Below, piece after piece: positions 29,170 to 38,090 of a DNA stretch of 64,000 nucleotides. The DNA comes from Pseudoalteromonas holothuriae (GTDB lineage: Bacteria; Pseudomonadota; Gammaproteobacteria; Enterobacterales; Alteromonadaceae), in the NCBI RefSeq assembly GCF_945859825.1, contig NZ_CAMAPC010000002.1, positions 186,001 to 250,000 of the forward strand, read 5' to 3'. Position numbers and translations under genes: made by a program. A model generated the notes under the pieces. The model saw nothing but the letters and a program-made list of their open reading frames with translations. It made no database searches and was not told where the DNA came from. How positions within the stretch are numbered: the first letter of the stretch is position 1; the number at the start of each line of letters is the position of its first letter.

Positions 29170-29309
29170 AATGGCCTAGTTTACCTAGAAAAGAGAGCAG
29201 AAAACAGTGCTTTTTTAATTTTGCGCCTTATTTTCGCTTAGTGAGGTACTGCAGACAAGATAATTTTTAAAAAGCTTGCTAAAATCGGCGCAAATGAATT
29301 GGAGTAACT

Positions 29310-29744
29310 ATGCCACAAATAGAAAAAAGTGCATTGGTGATGTATAGCACCCAAGAGATGTTTGAGTTAGTCAACGATGTAGATGCTTATCCAATATTTC
29401 TACCTCATTGCTCAGATGCAAAAATTATCCAAGCAGCTGAAGGTGGTATGACTGCCAGTTTAGAAATTTCAAAAGCAGGGCTTAAAAAGTGGTTTACCAC
29501 GGAAAATAGCTTTGATGGTACAACGGTACATATGCAACTAGTTGATGGGCCATTTAAATCATTAAAAGGTCATTGGCAATTTACTGAACTGGACGAGCAA
29601 GCTTGTAAAGTGAGTTTAAAGTTAGAATTTGAATTTGCCAGCAGGTTAATCGAGATGGCATTTGGTAAAGTGTTTAACGAAGTGGCGAAAAGTATGGTTT
29701 CTGCTTTTACGCAACGTGCGAAGATAGTTTATGGAGCCAGGTAA
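29310..29744 (+). CDS. ratA: RatA-family START-domain protein
   Basis: This 144-residue START/SRPBCC-fold protein belongs to the RatA (YfjG)/Coq10 group. In E. coli it was reported to block 70S ribosome association; related proteins bind ubiquinone, so a role in quinone handling is also possible. Visible family segments are SALVMYSTQEMFELVNDVDA, YPIFLPHCSDA and LKLEFEFASRLIEMAFGKVF. GGAG lies 8 bp before the ATG. Its stop overlaps the start of ratB (TAATG), so the two are translationally coupled. Confidence 0.92.
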   Translation: MPQIEKSALVMYSTQEMFELVNDVDAYPIFLPHCSDAKIIQAAEGGMTASLEISKAGLKKWFTTENSFDGTTVHMQLVDGPFKSLKGHWQFTELDEQACKVSLKLEFEFASRLIEMAFGKVFNEVAKSMVSAFTQRAKIVYGAR

Positions 29745-30064
29745 TGATCAAAGTAGAAGTTGTATTTGCTTTGCCGCATAAAGCGGTTTGCCTTGAGGTT
29801 GATGTGGCTGAAGGCACATCAGCAGAGCAGGTAGTAATGCAGTCTGGTATTTTGGATAAGTGTCCTGAAATTGATGCGACCAAGTTAATCGTCGGGATTT
29901 GGAATCGCACGGTTAAAAATCATCAAGTTGTCAAAGAAGGTGATAGAGTTGAAATATATCGTCCTTTGATTGCAGACCCCAAAGATGCAAGGCGCAAAAG
30001 AGCTGAAAAAGCAAAAGAAGAAGGTAGGGCAAACAAGATAACCGGTGGCAGGGCGCTCGGTTAA
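29744..30064 (+). CDS. ratB: RatB/RnfH-family ubiquitin-like protein
   Basis: A 106-residue beta-grasp protein of the RnfH/RatB (YfjF) family. Diagnostic is VEIYRPLIADPKDARRKRAE near the C-terminus, followed by a charged tail ending in TGGRALG. The biochemical role is unsettled. It overlaps ratA by one base (TAATG) and is followed by a 13-bp perfect hairpin terminator shared with bamE. Confidence 0.92.
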   Translation: MIKVEVVFALPHKAVCLEVDVAEGTSAEQVVMQSGILDKCPEIDATKLIVGIWNRTVKNHQVVKEGDRVEIYRPLIADPKDARRKRAEKAKEEGRANKITGGRALG

Positions 30065-30080
30065 CTTAAAAGTGAGTGAT

Positions 30081-30113
30081 ATTTAAAAAGGGCAACATCG
30101 GCCCTTTTTAAAT
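30081..30113. terminator. Bidirectional terminator between ratB and bamE
   Basis: Perfect 13-bp arms ATTTAAAAAGGGC (30081-30093) and GCCCTTTTTAAAT (30101-30113) with a 7-nt loop. Confidence 0.9.
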
Positions 30114-30120
30114 ATTGAAC

Positions 30121-30480
30121 TTATTGATCTAGCGGTATATTGAAAGATTCAGGTTCATCGAAGTCACCACTTATTTTTTTCAATTTTTCGCCATCAAAGT
30201 GCACCGTAAATGATTTTCGTTGCTCTGACTTACGATCAATATTATATACATATGCGTAGTGCCATTGCTGGTTGTTAAAAGCGTCTTTGGCGATAGGAGT
30301 GCCAAGCACAAACAAAACTTGTTCGCGGGTCATATCGACACGTAGTTTATCTACATCTGACTGCTCTAAAAAGTTACCTTGTGGCACGTTGATGCGGTAT
30401 ACCCAGCTTGAGCAACCAGATAGCATCACAGTAATTACAACAGCACTGAGCCATACGCAAAGGGATTTATTAGACAGCAT
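30121..30480 (-). CDS. bamE: Outer membrane assembly lipoprotein BamE
   Basis: BamE is a small lipoprotein of the BAM complex that inserts beta-barrel proteins into the outer membrane. The 119-residue protein has a lipoprotein signal with lipobox MLSGC (Cys23). The SmpA/OmlA domain follows: YRINVPQGNFLEQSDVDKLR, MTREQVLFVLGTPIAKDAF and WHYAYVY. It is convergent with ratAB, the common order smpB-ratA-ratB-bamE in gammaproteobacteria. recN, often nearby, is absent. Confidence 0.95.
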   Translation of the reverse strand: MLSNKSLCVWLSAVVITVMLSGCSSWVYRINVPQGNFLEQSDVDKLRVDMTREQVLFVLGTPIAKDAFNNQQWHYAYVYNIDRKSEQRKSFTVHFDGEKLKKISGDFDEPESFNIPLDQ

Positions 30481-30601
30481 GTATTTGTGTATCCTTATTT
30501 TATGTTATTTGCATGATACCGATTAAGAGCAGAAGGTAAAGCTTCTTGTCGAACTTCGACCATGCAAGCGATAAAAAGTTTCTGATAATGAGCATTTTCA
30601 A

Positions 30602-30922
30602 ATGACAGAGCAGTATAAAAAGAAAAATAATTGGTCTATTTATATTGTTGAGACACGGATTGGTCATTGGTATACGGGTATTACAACTAACGTGCTCGAA
30701 CGAGTCGCGGCTCATGAAGCGGGGAAGGGCGCTAAAAACTTGAAGGGAAAAGGTCCATTGAGGTTAGTGTTTAGTTATGAAGTGGGGAATAAGAGCCAAG
30801 CGAGTAAATTGGAATGGCAAATTAAGAAATTGTCTAAAGTGCAAAAAATTCAGCTAGTACATTTTGAAGGGCAGCGCAGTAATGCCACTATAAAGTCACT
30901 GATGAACATAACAACGTGCTGA
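30602..30922 (+). CDS. GIY-YIG domain protein, UPF0213 family
   Basis: A 106-residue single-domain GIY-YIG protein like E. coli YhbQ. The motif appears as WSIYIVET then HWYTGITTNVLERVAAHEAG, with RLVFSYEV and SKLEWQIKKLSK following. Some members have weak nuclease activity; the cellular role is unclear. The domain ends near residue 88, so the last 18 residues, which overlap the end of the convergent M28 peptidase gene by 73 bp, may be a recent C-terminal extension. Confidence 0.88.
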   Translation: MTEQYKKKNNWSIYIVETRIGHWYTGITTNVLERVAAHEAGKGAKNLKGKGPLRLVFSYEVGNKSQASKLEWQIKKLSKVQKIQLVHFEGQRSNATIKSLMNITTC

Positions 30923-31845
30923 TACTTTTCAAAATCCATGGCTTGTAGAGTATCTTTAGTACTGTGATGGTTTTTATCCTCTCCCATGCCAAAATATAAA
31001 TAAGGCATTCCAGCACGATAGAATGCGTAGTGGTCACTGGCTCTTAACCAGTCAATTCGCCCGCCACCGAGCTGCCTTTTCATCCTTTGAGCGCTGACTA
31101 GTTTTACTTTGAAATTATTGTTGTTAAGTTTTGATAATGTTTGCGTATAGGGACGAGCACCGGATGATTGCATAATATACAGGGTGTTTTTTTTGTTTAG
31201 TGCTAGCATATCTAAATTAATATTAAGCGCATATTTAGCTAAACTATCAATTGTTGCAACGAAGTGTTTTGCGCCATGCAGACCTTTTTCTTCCGCATCG
31301 GTTGCCAGCAATACCACAGGGCTATGACGTACAGCTTTTTTAAGCTGTTCGGCAATCGTCAGCAGTGCAGCTGTGCCAGAGGCATTATCATTTGCTCCTG
31401 CATATATCTTGCTACCATTTATGCCTAAGTGATCATAATGAGCGGAAATCACCACCACTTTGCCACAAGGTAAAGTATTACATGGCAACTGTGCTATGAC
31501 ATTGTGGCCATGCGCTTGGGAGAAAAAGCCTTCTTTGAAAGCAAATTTTTGAAACTCAGTATTCAAACCAAGCTCAGAAAAGCGCTCAAATAAAAATTGA
31601 GCGCTAATATTAGGTTTGTCACTACCCGCTTCCCTTCCAGCATGAGGTAGACTGGTAAGCGTCGCTAGATCACTATATAGTTGATGTGATTTTGCTTGTA
31701 CAGCAACACATAGTAATAACAGCAGGCTAGTTCTTAGCCACTGCTTGTAGCCATTGCAGCTTGCCTTGATAGCGGTTACGATCGTGAACAAAATTAGATT
31801 GCTTATATGCTTTAGATAAATAATGCTTCGCCAGCTCAATTTCAC
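30850..31845 (-). CDS. M28-family zinc aminopeptidase, exported
   Basis: A bacterial-leucyl-aminopeptidase-type M28 metallopeptidase. The co-catalytic zinc ligands are visible: His and Asp in SAHYDHLG, Asp in GANDNASGTAAL, Glu-Glu in ATDAEEKGLHGA, Asp in NLDMLAL and His in KNHHSTKDTL. A hydrophobic leader (SLLLLLCVAVQA) should direct export. The start is uncertain. The coordinates use the longest form (GTG at 31845), which overlaps the upstream TPR gene by 119 bp; a TTG at 31791 is an alternative and neither has a good ribosome binding site. It is probably cotranscribed with the TPR lipoprotein gene. Confidence 0.85.
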   Translation of the reverse strand: MKLSWRSIIYLKHISNLILFTIVTAIKASCNGYKQWLRTSLLLLLCVAVQAKSHQLYSDLATLTSLPHAGREAGSDKPNISAQFLFERFSELGLNTEFQKFAFKEGFFSQAHGHNVIAQLPCNTLPCGKVVVISAHYDHLGINGSKIYAGANDNASGTAALLTIAEQLKKAVRHSPVVLLATDAEEKGLHGAKHFVATIDSLAKYALNINLDMLALNKKNTLYIMQSSGARPYTQTLSKLNNNNFKVKLVSAQRMKRQLGGGRIDWLRASDHYAFYRAGMPYLYFGMGEDKNHHSTKDTLQAMDFEKYQHVVMFISDFIVALLRCPSKCTS

Positions 31846-32908
31846 CTCTTAAATAATACACTCTCGCCATGCCAAAGTAACTATCGTGCATTTGACTATC
31901 AAGCTTTTTAGCTTGGCGAAAGTACGCGAGTGCATCAGACAGTTTATTGGCCTCAAGTGCATCATTACCTTTGACTATTTGATAATATGGGTTGTTTTTA
32001 CGTTTGTTATCTAATCTAGCAAGAATTTGCTCACCTGCGGCTTCTCGGTTGGTTAATTTGTAAAGCAATGCGAGATTGCCTAAGACATTGCTGTTTCCAG
32101 GGTTAAGCGCTAATGCTTGTTGGTAAACTTCCTCTGCTTGTTCCATAAAGCCATTAACCCTAAATACAATAGCTAAATTCCCCCACGCGCCTGAATATTG
32201 AGGGTCTGTATTTATGGCTGCTTTAAAGTAACTATATGCCATGTCAAAGTCTTTTCTAACTAAAGCCATTGCACCTTTGTTACTATAAAACATTGATAAA
32301 ATACGTTTTTTTGAAATACTGGATACGGGGAAGTTTTGTTCTCGGCTATTTGGGTCAAAATCAATCGTTATTGACTTGGGCTTGCTGTATAAAACATGTG
32401 CAGCACCGAGACTGCGGTTTGCTTCAGAAACAACTAGATTTACATGGCCGGTGAGTAAACTGTAGCCTTGAGTTTGGTCCCAATATTCAGGGATATGAAC
32501 TCGCTGAAAATGCCCGTCAAACCCTAAAAATTCCGATAGACTATAAGCTAAAATTGACAATGATAAGCAGTTTGCGTTTAGATTGCTAAACGCTTCAGAA
32601 GCGGTTAAATTAGCGTTTGATTGGTAGGCGAGTGAAGCTTCGCCATTATCAACTAAAAATTGCATTAATGCTTGGGCTTGTGATAGGTGAGGGGGGCCAT
32701 CATTAAAATAGCTGGTAAGTTTAGAGGTTACTTTACTATCAAGGCGAAAAACGTCACTTTGTGTTTCCACCTGATGCTCTTCAAAAAAACTGTTTTTACT
32801 TAGGTCTGTATTAACCTTAACTTCATTTTGAGTACTATTACAACCTGTTAGAAAGAATAGACTAACGTAAAGAGCACCAAAGACGAATGCACACTTCAAA
32901 TTTTGCAT
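31727..32908 (-). CDS. TPR lipoprotein with transglutaminase-like domain
   Basis: A 393-residue predicted lipoprotein (lipobox FLTGC, Cys23). The N-terminal half holds a transglutaminase-like fold, with candidate catalytic Cys in NANCLSLSILAYSL, His in LLTGHVNLVV and Asp in ITIDFDP. Four or more TPR units follow from about residue 215 (GAWGNLAIVFRVNGFMEQAE, NVLGNLALLYKLTNREAAGE, SYFGMARVYYLRGEIELAKH). Such proteins often act in cell-surface peptide processing; its target is unknown. Its 3' end overlaps the M28 peptidase frame, suggesting coupled expression. Confidence 0.82.
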   Translation of the reverse strand: MQNLKCAFVFGALYVSLFFLTGCNSTQNEVKVNTDLSKNSFFEEHQVETQSDVFRLDSKVTSKLTSYFNDGPPHLSQAQALMQFLVDNGEASLAYQSNANLTASEAFSNLNANCLSLSILAYSLSEFLGFDGHFQRVHIPEYWDQTQGYSLLTGHVNLVVSEANRSLGAAHVLYSKPKSITIDFDPNSREQNFPVSSISKKRILSMFYSNKGAMALVRKDFDMAYSYFKAAINTDPQYSGAWGNLAIVFRVNGFMEQAEEVYQQALALNPGNSNVLGNLALLYKLTNREAAGEQILARLDNKRKNNPYYQIVKGNDALEANKLSDALAYFRQAKKLDSQMHDSYFGMARVYYLRGEIELAKHYLSKAYKQSNFVHDRNRYQGKLQWLQAVAKN

Positions 32909-33057
32909 ACTATTACCCTCATATAGCTAACTCATTTAATCTTAGACCATAATTTACACATATTGTTCGATTTAAACGTTACAAATTATTTCAACTTTGC
33001 TTTCAAACTCAGTGATATAAACGCAGAGTAGGTGTATGGGGAGGTAATATTGAAGTG

Positions 33058-33084
33058 AAAAAGCAGCGTTTAAGCTGCTTTTTT
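33058..33084. terminator. Terminator downstream of the chemoreceptor gene
   Basis: AAAAAGCAGC-GTTTAA-GCTGCTTTTTT, 18 bp after the stop of the minus-strand chemoreceptor gene; T-runs on both strands. Confidence 0.88.
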
Positions 33085-33101
33085 CAAACATAATAATTTA
33101 T

Positions 33102-35015
33102 TTACTGTTGTTCAAAGCTAGCTACGAGGGTGTCCAGTGACTTGGCTGAGTCAGCCAGCGCTTGAATGGATTGCTCGGTATTGAGCTGCGCGCTCATTAC
33201 ATCATCGCTGATGGTACTGATATGCTCAATGCTTCGGCCCACATCAGCAACTACGTTGCTTTGCTGTTCAGTCGCTGCAGCGATTAAGGTGGTCATATCG
33301 TTTATTTGATTTGCCGTCTCTGTGACATCTTCCATTAAGTCTACTGAGATTTGCATACTCTCAACACTTTGTTCAGCTTGTTGCTTTGAGCGATTAATTT
33401 GATTGACAATTGCATCAGATGTTTGCGTCAACTCATTGATAGTTGCTTGTATTTCATCCGTTGAATTTGATGTTCTACTTGCTAGTGCGCGAACTTCATC
33501 GGCAACAACCGCAAAGCCTCTTCCGTGCTCACCTGCTCGAGCTGATTCAATTGCTGCGTTTAGCGCTAGTAAGTTAGTTTGTTCAGAGATCCCACGAATA
33601 ACATCTACAATGTTTGCAATAGATTGTGTTTTGTTTACCAGTTTTTCTACTGCATGTGCCATGGCATCAATATCTGTCGCTAATGTTTGCAATGTTTTTT
33701 GACTTTGCTGAACACGATGATGGCCCTGCTCTGACGACGCTTTACTTTGCTCTGTTAATTTTGCAGAGTTACTTGCGCTGCCTGCAATTTCTTGTACCGT
33801 TGCACCCATTTGGTTAATCGCGGCAGCAACCGAAATGGTTTGCGACTTTTGCTCATCTAATGCTTGTGAGTTATTGTGGCTTTGTTCAAACACTTGCTCA
33901 CTGGCGTTGCGAATATCATGACTTTCGTTGGCAACCATTTTGATAGCCGCTTCAATTTTGGAAATAAATTCATTAAACCCATCTGCGAGGGCTTGCAATT
34001 CAGGTTGTTTCAAATCAGGCACCCGATAATGCAATTTAGCATCACCACTTCCGAGGCGGGCGAATAGCTTAGCCATATTAGACAGTGGAGCACTTAGGTT
34101 TTTTGCCATCAATAAACTGATAAAGCAGGCGATAACCGCAGTCACTAATGCAAATAAAATAATTTGCCATTGCAGCGCATTGATTTCATCAAACACCTCA
34201 TCGGCAGGTACTTGTGCGATAACATATAAATCTGTCTGTTCTATTGCGCTGGCGGCAATAATGGTGTCATGGCCATTGAGTTTGACTGTATCCACGGCAA
34301 AGTGACGACCATTGAGTAGTGTGTGGCTTGCGTTGTCTCCATAAAAATCACTTAGATTTGATTTGGCAACTTTTGAGGCGTCAGGGTGAAGTTGAACTTG
34401 CCCTTGTGCGTTTACCACATATACAAACCCTGTCTTTTCAATAGTCATATTGCTGAGCATACGTTGCATGTCATCTATACTTTTGGCAAGACCAGCTAAG
34501 CCGATACCGTTAGTTTGTTGATGGTTAACAAACATTTTTACATCATCAGGTGCTTCTTGGTAGATGCTAATAGAAAACGGGTCACTGCTTTGCGTAAAGG
34601 TAAAAAACCAGCCATCTTGCTGTTGATTCAATACTCTTAAAAATCCGTTTTGATTCCAGTATTGTGCACTGCTGCGGTTGGCCCACGAGGCGGTTACTAA
34701 ATCATACTGTTGCGTTATACGCTTGAGTTCATTTACCAATAAGGTCTCATCTAATTGACCTTGTTTGGCCACCTCAGTTATAAACTGGTTACTTGATAGT
34801 TGTTGTGCTGCGTTTTTTAATTGCAAAATTTGCTGCGCAATTGACTTGTTTATACTCTCTACTTTGCTAGGGAGTTCTGACTCTAACATCCTTTTTTCAG
34901 TCATCGATTTAGCGCTATAAATCGCTTTTGCTCCAATAACGCTGGCTACAATAATTGCGATTAAGCTACCAAGGAGGGTGATCCTTTGGGTAATAGATAG
35001 GTTATACATCCGCAT
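33102..35015 (-). CDS. Methyl-accepting chemotaxis protein
   Basis: A 637-residue transmembrane chemoreceptor. TM1 is at about 10-30 ([20 protein letters not shown]), then a periplasmic Cache-type sensor domain ([20 protein letters not shown]), and TM2 at about 280-300 ([19 protein letters not shown]). A HAMP domain follows and then the long signalling coiled coil with the conserved hairpin tip [20 protein letters not shown] and [20 protein letters not shown]. It would signal to CheA/CheW. The ligand is unknown; Cache domains commonly bind small organic molecules. No CheB/CheR-tethering pentapeptide is seen at the C-terminus. Confidence 0.95.
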   Translation of the reverse strand: MRMYNLSITQRITLLGSLIAIIVASVIGAKAIYSAKSMTEKRMLESELPSKVESINKSIAQQILQLKNAAQQLSSNQFITEVAKQGQLDETLLVNELKRITQQYDLVTASWANRSSAQYWNQNGFLRVLNQQQDGWFFTFTQSSDPFSISIYQEAPDDVKMFVNHQQTNGIGLAGLAKSIDDMQRMLSNMTIEKTGFVYVVNAQGQVQLHPDASKVAKSNLSDFYGDNASHTLLNGRHFAVDTVKLNGHDTIIAASAIEQTDLYVIAQVPADEVFDEINALQWQIILFALVTAVIACFISLLMAKNLSAPLSNMAKLFARLGSGDAKLHYRVPDLKQPELQALADGFNEFISKIEAAIKMVANESHDIRNASEQVFEQSHNNSQALDEQKSQTISVAAAINQMGATVQEIAGSASNSAKLTEQSKASSEQGHHRVQQSQKTLQTLATDIDAMAHAVEKLVNKTQSIANIVDVIRGISEQTNLLALNAAIESARAGEHGRGFAVVADEVRALASRTSNSTDEIQATINELTQTSDAIVNQINRSKQQAEQSVESMQISVDLMEDVTETANQINDMTTLIAAATEQQSNVVADVGRSIEHISTISDDVMSAQLNTEQSIQALADSAKSLDTLVASFEQQ

Positions 35016-35187
35016 TTAATTACACTTTTTACCGAACTGAATTAAATATTCTAGCATACTCCATTATTGGGGCATATTTTTTCTGTTTATTTGCTTATAG
35101 GTCTGATGTAGTTAATAAATTCTAATTATAAACTCTTTCAATAGCTTATATTACGGCGATTGTTAATATAGTAATATGAATATAGAA

Positions 35188-35216
35188 AAAGCCCATTGCA
35201 TAGGCTAATGGGCTTT
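35188..35216 (-). terminator. ilvC terminator
   Basis: AAAGCCCATT (35188-35197) and AATGGGCTTT (35207-35216) around a 9-nt loop; read on the minus strand it ends with TTTTTC. It lies about 80 bp after ilvC. Confidence 0.85.
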
Positions 35217-35293
35217 GGTTTCTAACAAGCGAACTATTAAAGCAAGCCAAGCGTTGGTGCTTTCCCTGACGTGCGCTTGCCTAGGGAGATGGC

Positions 35294-36766
35294 TTAAACA
35301 ATCTTTTTCATCGCTGACATGTAGCCACGTAAGGTTTCACCTACTTTTTCGACTGGGTGATTACGAATGGCATGATTTACTTGTATAAGCAACTGATTAT
35401 CTACATAATTATCACTAGTGCCGAGTCCTTTTCCAATCACGTCAGTGTTTAACTTGCTCATAAATGGTTTAAGTAAGGGCAAACAGGCATGGTTATATAA
35501 GTAACAACCATATTCAGCCGTATCTGAAATTGTTCTATTCATTTCAAATAGTTTTTTACGAGCAATGGTATTGGCAATGAGTGGTGTTTCATGCAGCGAC
35601 TCATAATAGGCAGACTCGTCAATGATCCCAGCTGCTGTCATTGTCTCAAATGCGAGTTCAACCCCAGCTTTAACCATTGCAACCATTAAAATACCTTGGT
35701 CAAAAAATACTTGCTCAGAGATTTCTTGCTCAGTGTTTGGTTGTTTTTCAAATGCCGTGTTAGCGGTGTCTGCGCGCCATGAAAGAAGTTTGGCGTCGTC
35801 TTCTGCCCAATCTGCCATCATACCTTTTGAGAATTCGCCGCTGATGATGTCGTCCATATGTTTGTTGTAGAGAGGGCGCATTATTTGCTTTAGCTCTTCG
35901 CTTAACTCAAATGCTTTTAGTTTGGCTGGGTTTGATAGACGGTCCATCATGTTGGTAATGCCGCCATGTTTTAAGGCTTCAGTTATTATTTCCCAGCCAT
36001 ATTGAATAAGCTTTGATGCGTAGCTTGCCTCAATGCCTTGCTCAACCATTTTGTCAAAACAAAGCAAAGACCCTGTTTGCAACATACCACACAGGATAGT
36101 TTGTTCGCCCATCAAGTCTGATTTTACTTCAGCAATAAACGAAGAGTGCAATACGCCTGCTTTATGGCCACCAGTGCCTGCTGCATAGGCTTTTGCTTGT
36201 GCGAAGCCTTTACCCTCAGGGTCATTCTCTGGGTGAATGGCAATTAATGTTGGTACACCAAAGCCACGTTTATACTCTTCACGTACTTCAGTGCCTGGGC
36301 ATTTTGGCGCCACCATAATAACAGTGATGTCTTTGCGTACTTGCATGCCTTCTTCAACAATATTAAAGCCATGTGAGTAAGCAAGTGTTGCGCCTTGTTT
36401 CATTAATGGCATCACGGCGTTAACCACTGCGGTATGCTGTTTGTCAGGCGTTAAGTTAAGTACGAGATCGGCGGTGGGGATCAGCTCGTCGTAGGTGCCA
36501 ACGGTAAAATCGTTTTCAGAGGCGTTTAAAAATGATTGGCGTTTTTCGCTAATTGCAGATTCGCGCAACGCATAAGTAACATTCAAGCCTGAGTCTCGAA
36601 GGTTTAAACCTTGATTAAGACCTTGTGCGCCGCAGCCCACAATAACCAACTTTTTGCCTTCTAACTCTTTAACACCACCGTCAAACTCTTTGGGGTCCAT
36701 AAATTCGCACTGAGCTAACTGAGCTAGTTGCTCTCTTAAGGGAAGTGTATTGAAATAGTTCGCCAT
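35294..36766 (-). CDS. ilvC: Ketol-acid reductoisomerase (class II)
   Basis: IlvC isomerises and reduces acetolactate or acetohydroxybutyrate with NADPH in valine, leucine and isoleucine synthesis. The 490-residue length marks the long class II type found in enterobacteria. The cofactor-binding motif is [29 protein letters not shown] and [19 protein letters not shown] are also family-specific. Metal-binding acidic residues sit in [15 protein letters not shown]. It is divergent from ilvY with 121 bp between them, as in E. coli, where IlvY activates ilvC when substrate is bound. Confidence 0.97.
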   Translation of the reverse strand: MANYFNTLPLREQLAQLAQCEFMDPKEFDGGVKELEGKKLVIVGCGAQGLNQGLNLRDSGLNVTYALRESAISEKRQSFLNASENDFTVGTYDELIPTADLVLNLTPDKQHTAVVNAVMPLMKQGATLAYSHGFNIVEEGMQVRKDITVIMVAPKCPGTEVREEYKRGFGVPTLIAIHPENDPEGKGFAQAKAYAAGTGGHKAGVLHSSFIAEVKSDLMGEQTILCGMLQTGSLLCFDKMVEQGIEASYASKLIQYGWEIITEALKHGGITNMMDRLSNPAKLKAFELSEELKQIMRPLYNKHMDDIISGEFSKGMMADWAEDDAKLLSWRADTANTAFEKQPNTEQEISEQVFFDQGILMVAMVKAGVELAFETMTAAGIIDESAYYESLHETPLIANTIARKKLFEMNRTISDTAEYGCYLYNHACLPLLKPFMSKLNTDVIGKGLGTSDNYVDNQLLIQVNHAIRNHPVEKVGETLRGYMSAMKKIV

Positions 36767-36887
36767 GTGAGTACCTTTATAAATTCGCGTTTGTTAGAAA
36801 TGTTTATGTGTTCAGCATAAGTACTGTTTTTGATTACGTAAAATGATATATTTGAATTACTGTATTTCATTTTTTGAAAGGTAAAAT

Positions 36888-37802
36888 GTGGACCACAAGC
36901 AGCTCGGCTATTTTTTAACATTGGCAGAAACGCTTCACTTTGCGCGTGCTAGTGAGCAATGCCATGTAAGTGCTCCTACTCTGAGTCGACAGATAAAACA
37001 GCTTGAGCAAGAGCTAGGAACGGAGCTATTTATACGTGATAACCGCAGCGTTAGGCTTACGGTTAATGGCAAGGCGTTTGTGGATTATGCCCAAGCAACG
37101 CTGGCTAAGTGGCGACAGTTTAAAGGCCAGTGTCAAGATAGTGCCGGGCCGCTCACCGGTGAGTTAAGTATGTATTGCTCGGTAACAGCCACATATAGTT
37201 TTACTTATGACTTATTTGCTGTTTTTAGAAAGCAGTTTCCAGCCATAGAGTTAAACCTTAATACAGGCGATCCCGCTTTTTCTATTAACCATGTACAAAC
37301 AGGCAAAGAAGATGTTGCAGTTGCGGTTGCGCCATCGCATTTGCCGCAAGGAGTTGCATATTTACCACTTGGTAAATCAAAGCTAGTGATCATAGCACCT
37401 ACCATGGATTGCCCGCTAAGTGAGCTGATTAATAGCCACCTCAATACGCCTAGCTTATGGGAGCAGCTCCCTTTTATTATGCCAGAGCATGGTGTGTTAA
37501 AGGAGCGTATTGATGCTTTTTGCGCGAGGCAAAAGTTAACGCCTAAAGTTTATGCGCATGTGTCAGGTCATGAAGCAATGGTGGCATTGGCCAGTTTAGG
37601 TTTTGGGGTCGCATGCGTGCCGCAAATTGTGTTAGAACAAAGCCCGTTTTTAAATCAAGTTCAACACTTAGAAGTCGAACCAAAAGGTAGCCTTGAAGAA
37701 ATTGAAATTGGCTTGATTTGCAAGCAAAAAAGGCTGCAAGACCCAGTGGTAAGTGCGCTGTGGCAATGCGCTACACAGCTATTCTCGAACCCTTACTCGT
37801 AG
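36888..37802 (+). CDS. ilvY: LysR-family activator of ilvC
   Basis: A 304-residue LysR-type protein. The helix-turn-helix covers about residues 1-60 (LGYFLTLAETLHFARASEQC, VSAPTLSRQIKQLEQELGTE). The effector domain contains VAVAVAPSHLPQGVAYLPLG. Start: GTG at 36888 with GAAAGG about 7 bp upstream; no in-frame ATG is closer. Identification as IlvY comes mainly from its divergent position beside ilvC and the MDHKQLGYFLTLAETLHFAR N-terminus. Confidence 0.9.
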   Translation: MDHKQLGYFLTLAETLHFARASEQCHVSAPTLSRQIKQLEQELGTELFIRDNRSVRLTVNGKAFVDYAQATLAKWRQFKGQCQDSAGPLTGELSMYCSVTATYSFTYDLFAVFRKQFPAIELNLNTGDPAFSINHVQTGKEDVAVAVAPSHLPQGVAYLPLGKSKLVIIAPTMDCPLSELINSHLNTPSLWEQLPFIMPEHGVLKERIDAFCARQKLTPKVYAHVSGHEAMVALASLGFGVACVPQIVLEQSPFLNQVQHLEVEPKGSLEEIEIGLICKQKRLQDPVVSALWQCATQLFSNPYS

Positions 37803-38003
37803 GTTATTGATTGTTTCGCTTTTGCTAATTATTGGTTGGCTCAAGTTATACTTCATTTACAGCTTGGCTACACCAGTCTAAATCGTTTGAATTACTTGCA
37901 GAGCGCTGCCTGATTGTGATTTACCTAAAATGAAAAAAAATGATTGTTTACATAACGCCAATATATTACCTACAAAGCGTGATAAGTTTATACTGGCAAC
38001 GCA

Positions 38004-38022
38004 AATAATATTGATTGTCATT
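38004..38022. promoter_or_regulatory. Weak candidate Fur box
   Basis: AATAATATTGATTGTCATT matches 11 of 19 positions of the classical Fur consensus. It lies about 70 bp before the DUF4856 lipoprotein gene of a metal-uptake-like operon. The match is too modest to be sure. Confidence 0.3.
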
Positions 38023-38090
38023 TAGATATGTGTATACTTTCACTCCAGATAAGAAATACAAATATTAATTATTTTCAAAGGAAATCATTG

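Noticed and set aside
36767-36887. An IlvY operator in the ilvC-ilvY gap
   Set aside because: The region must contain one by analogy, but I could not find a convincing inverted repeat resembling the E. coli sites.
37930-37950. A second Fur-like AT-rich stretch (AATGATTGTTTA) before the DUF4856 gene
   Set aside because: The match to a Fur consensus is no better than expected in this AT-rich gap.
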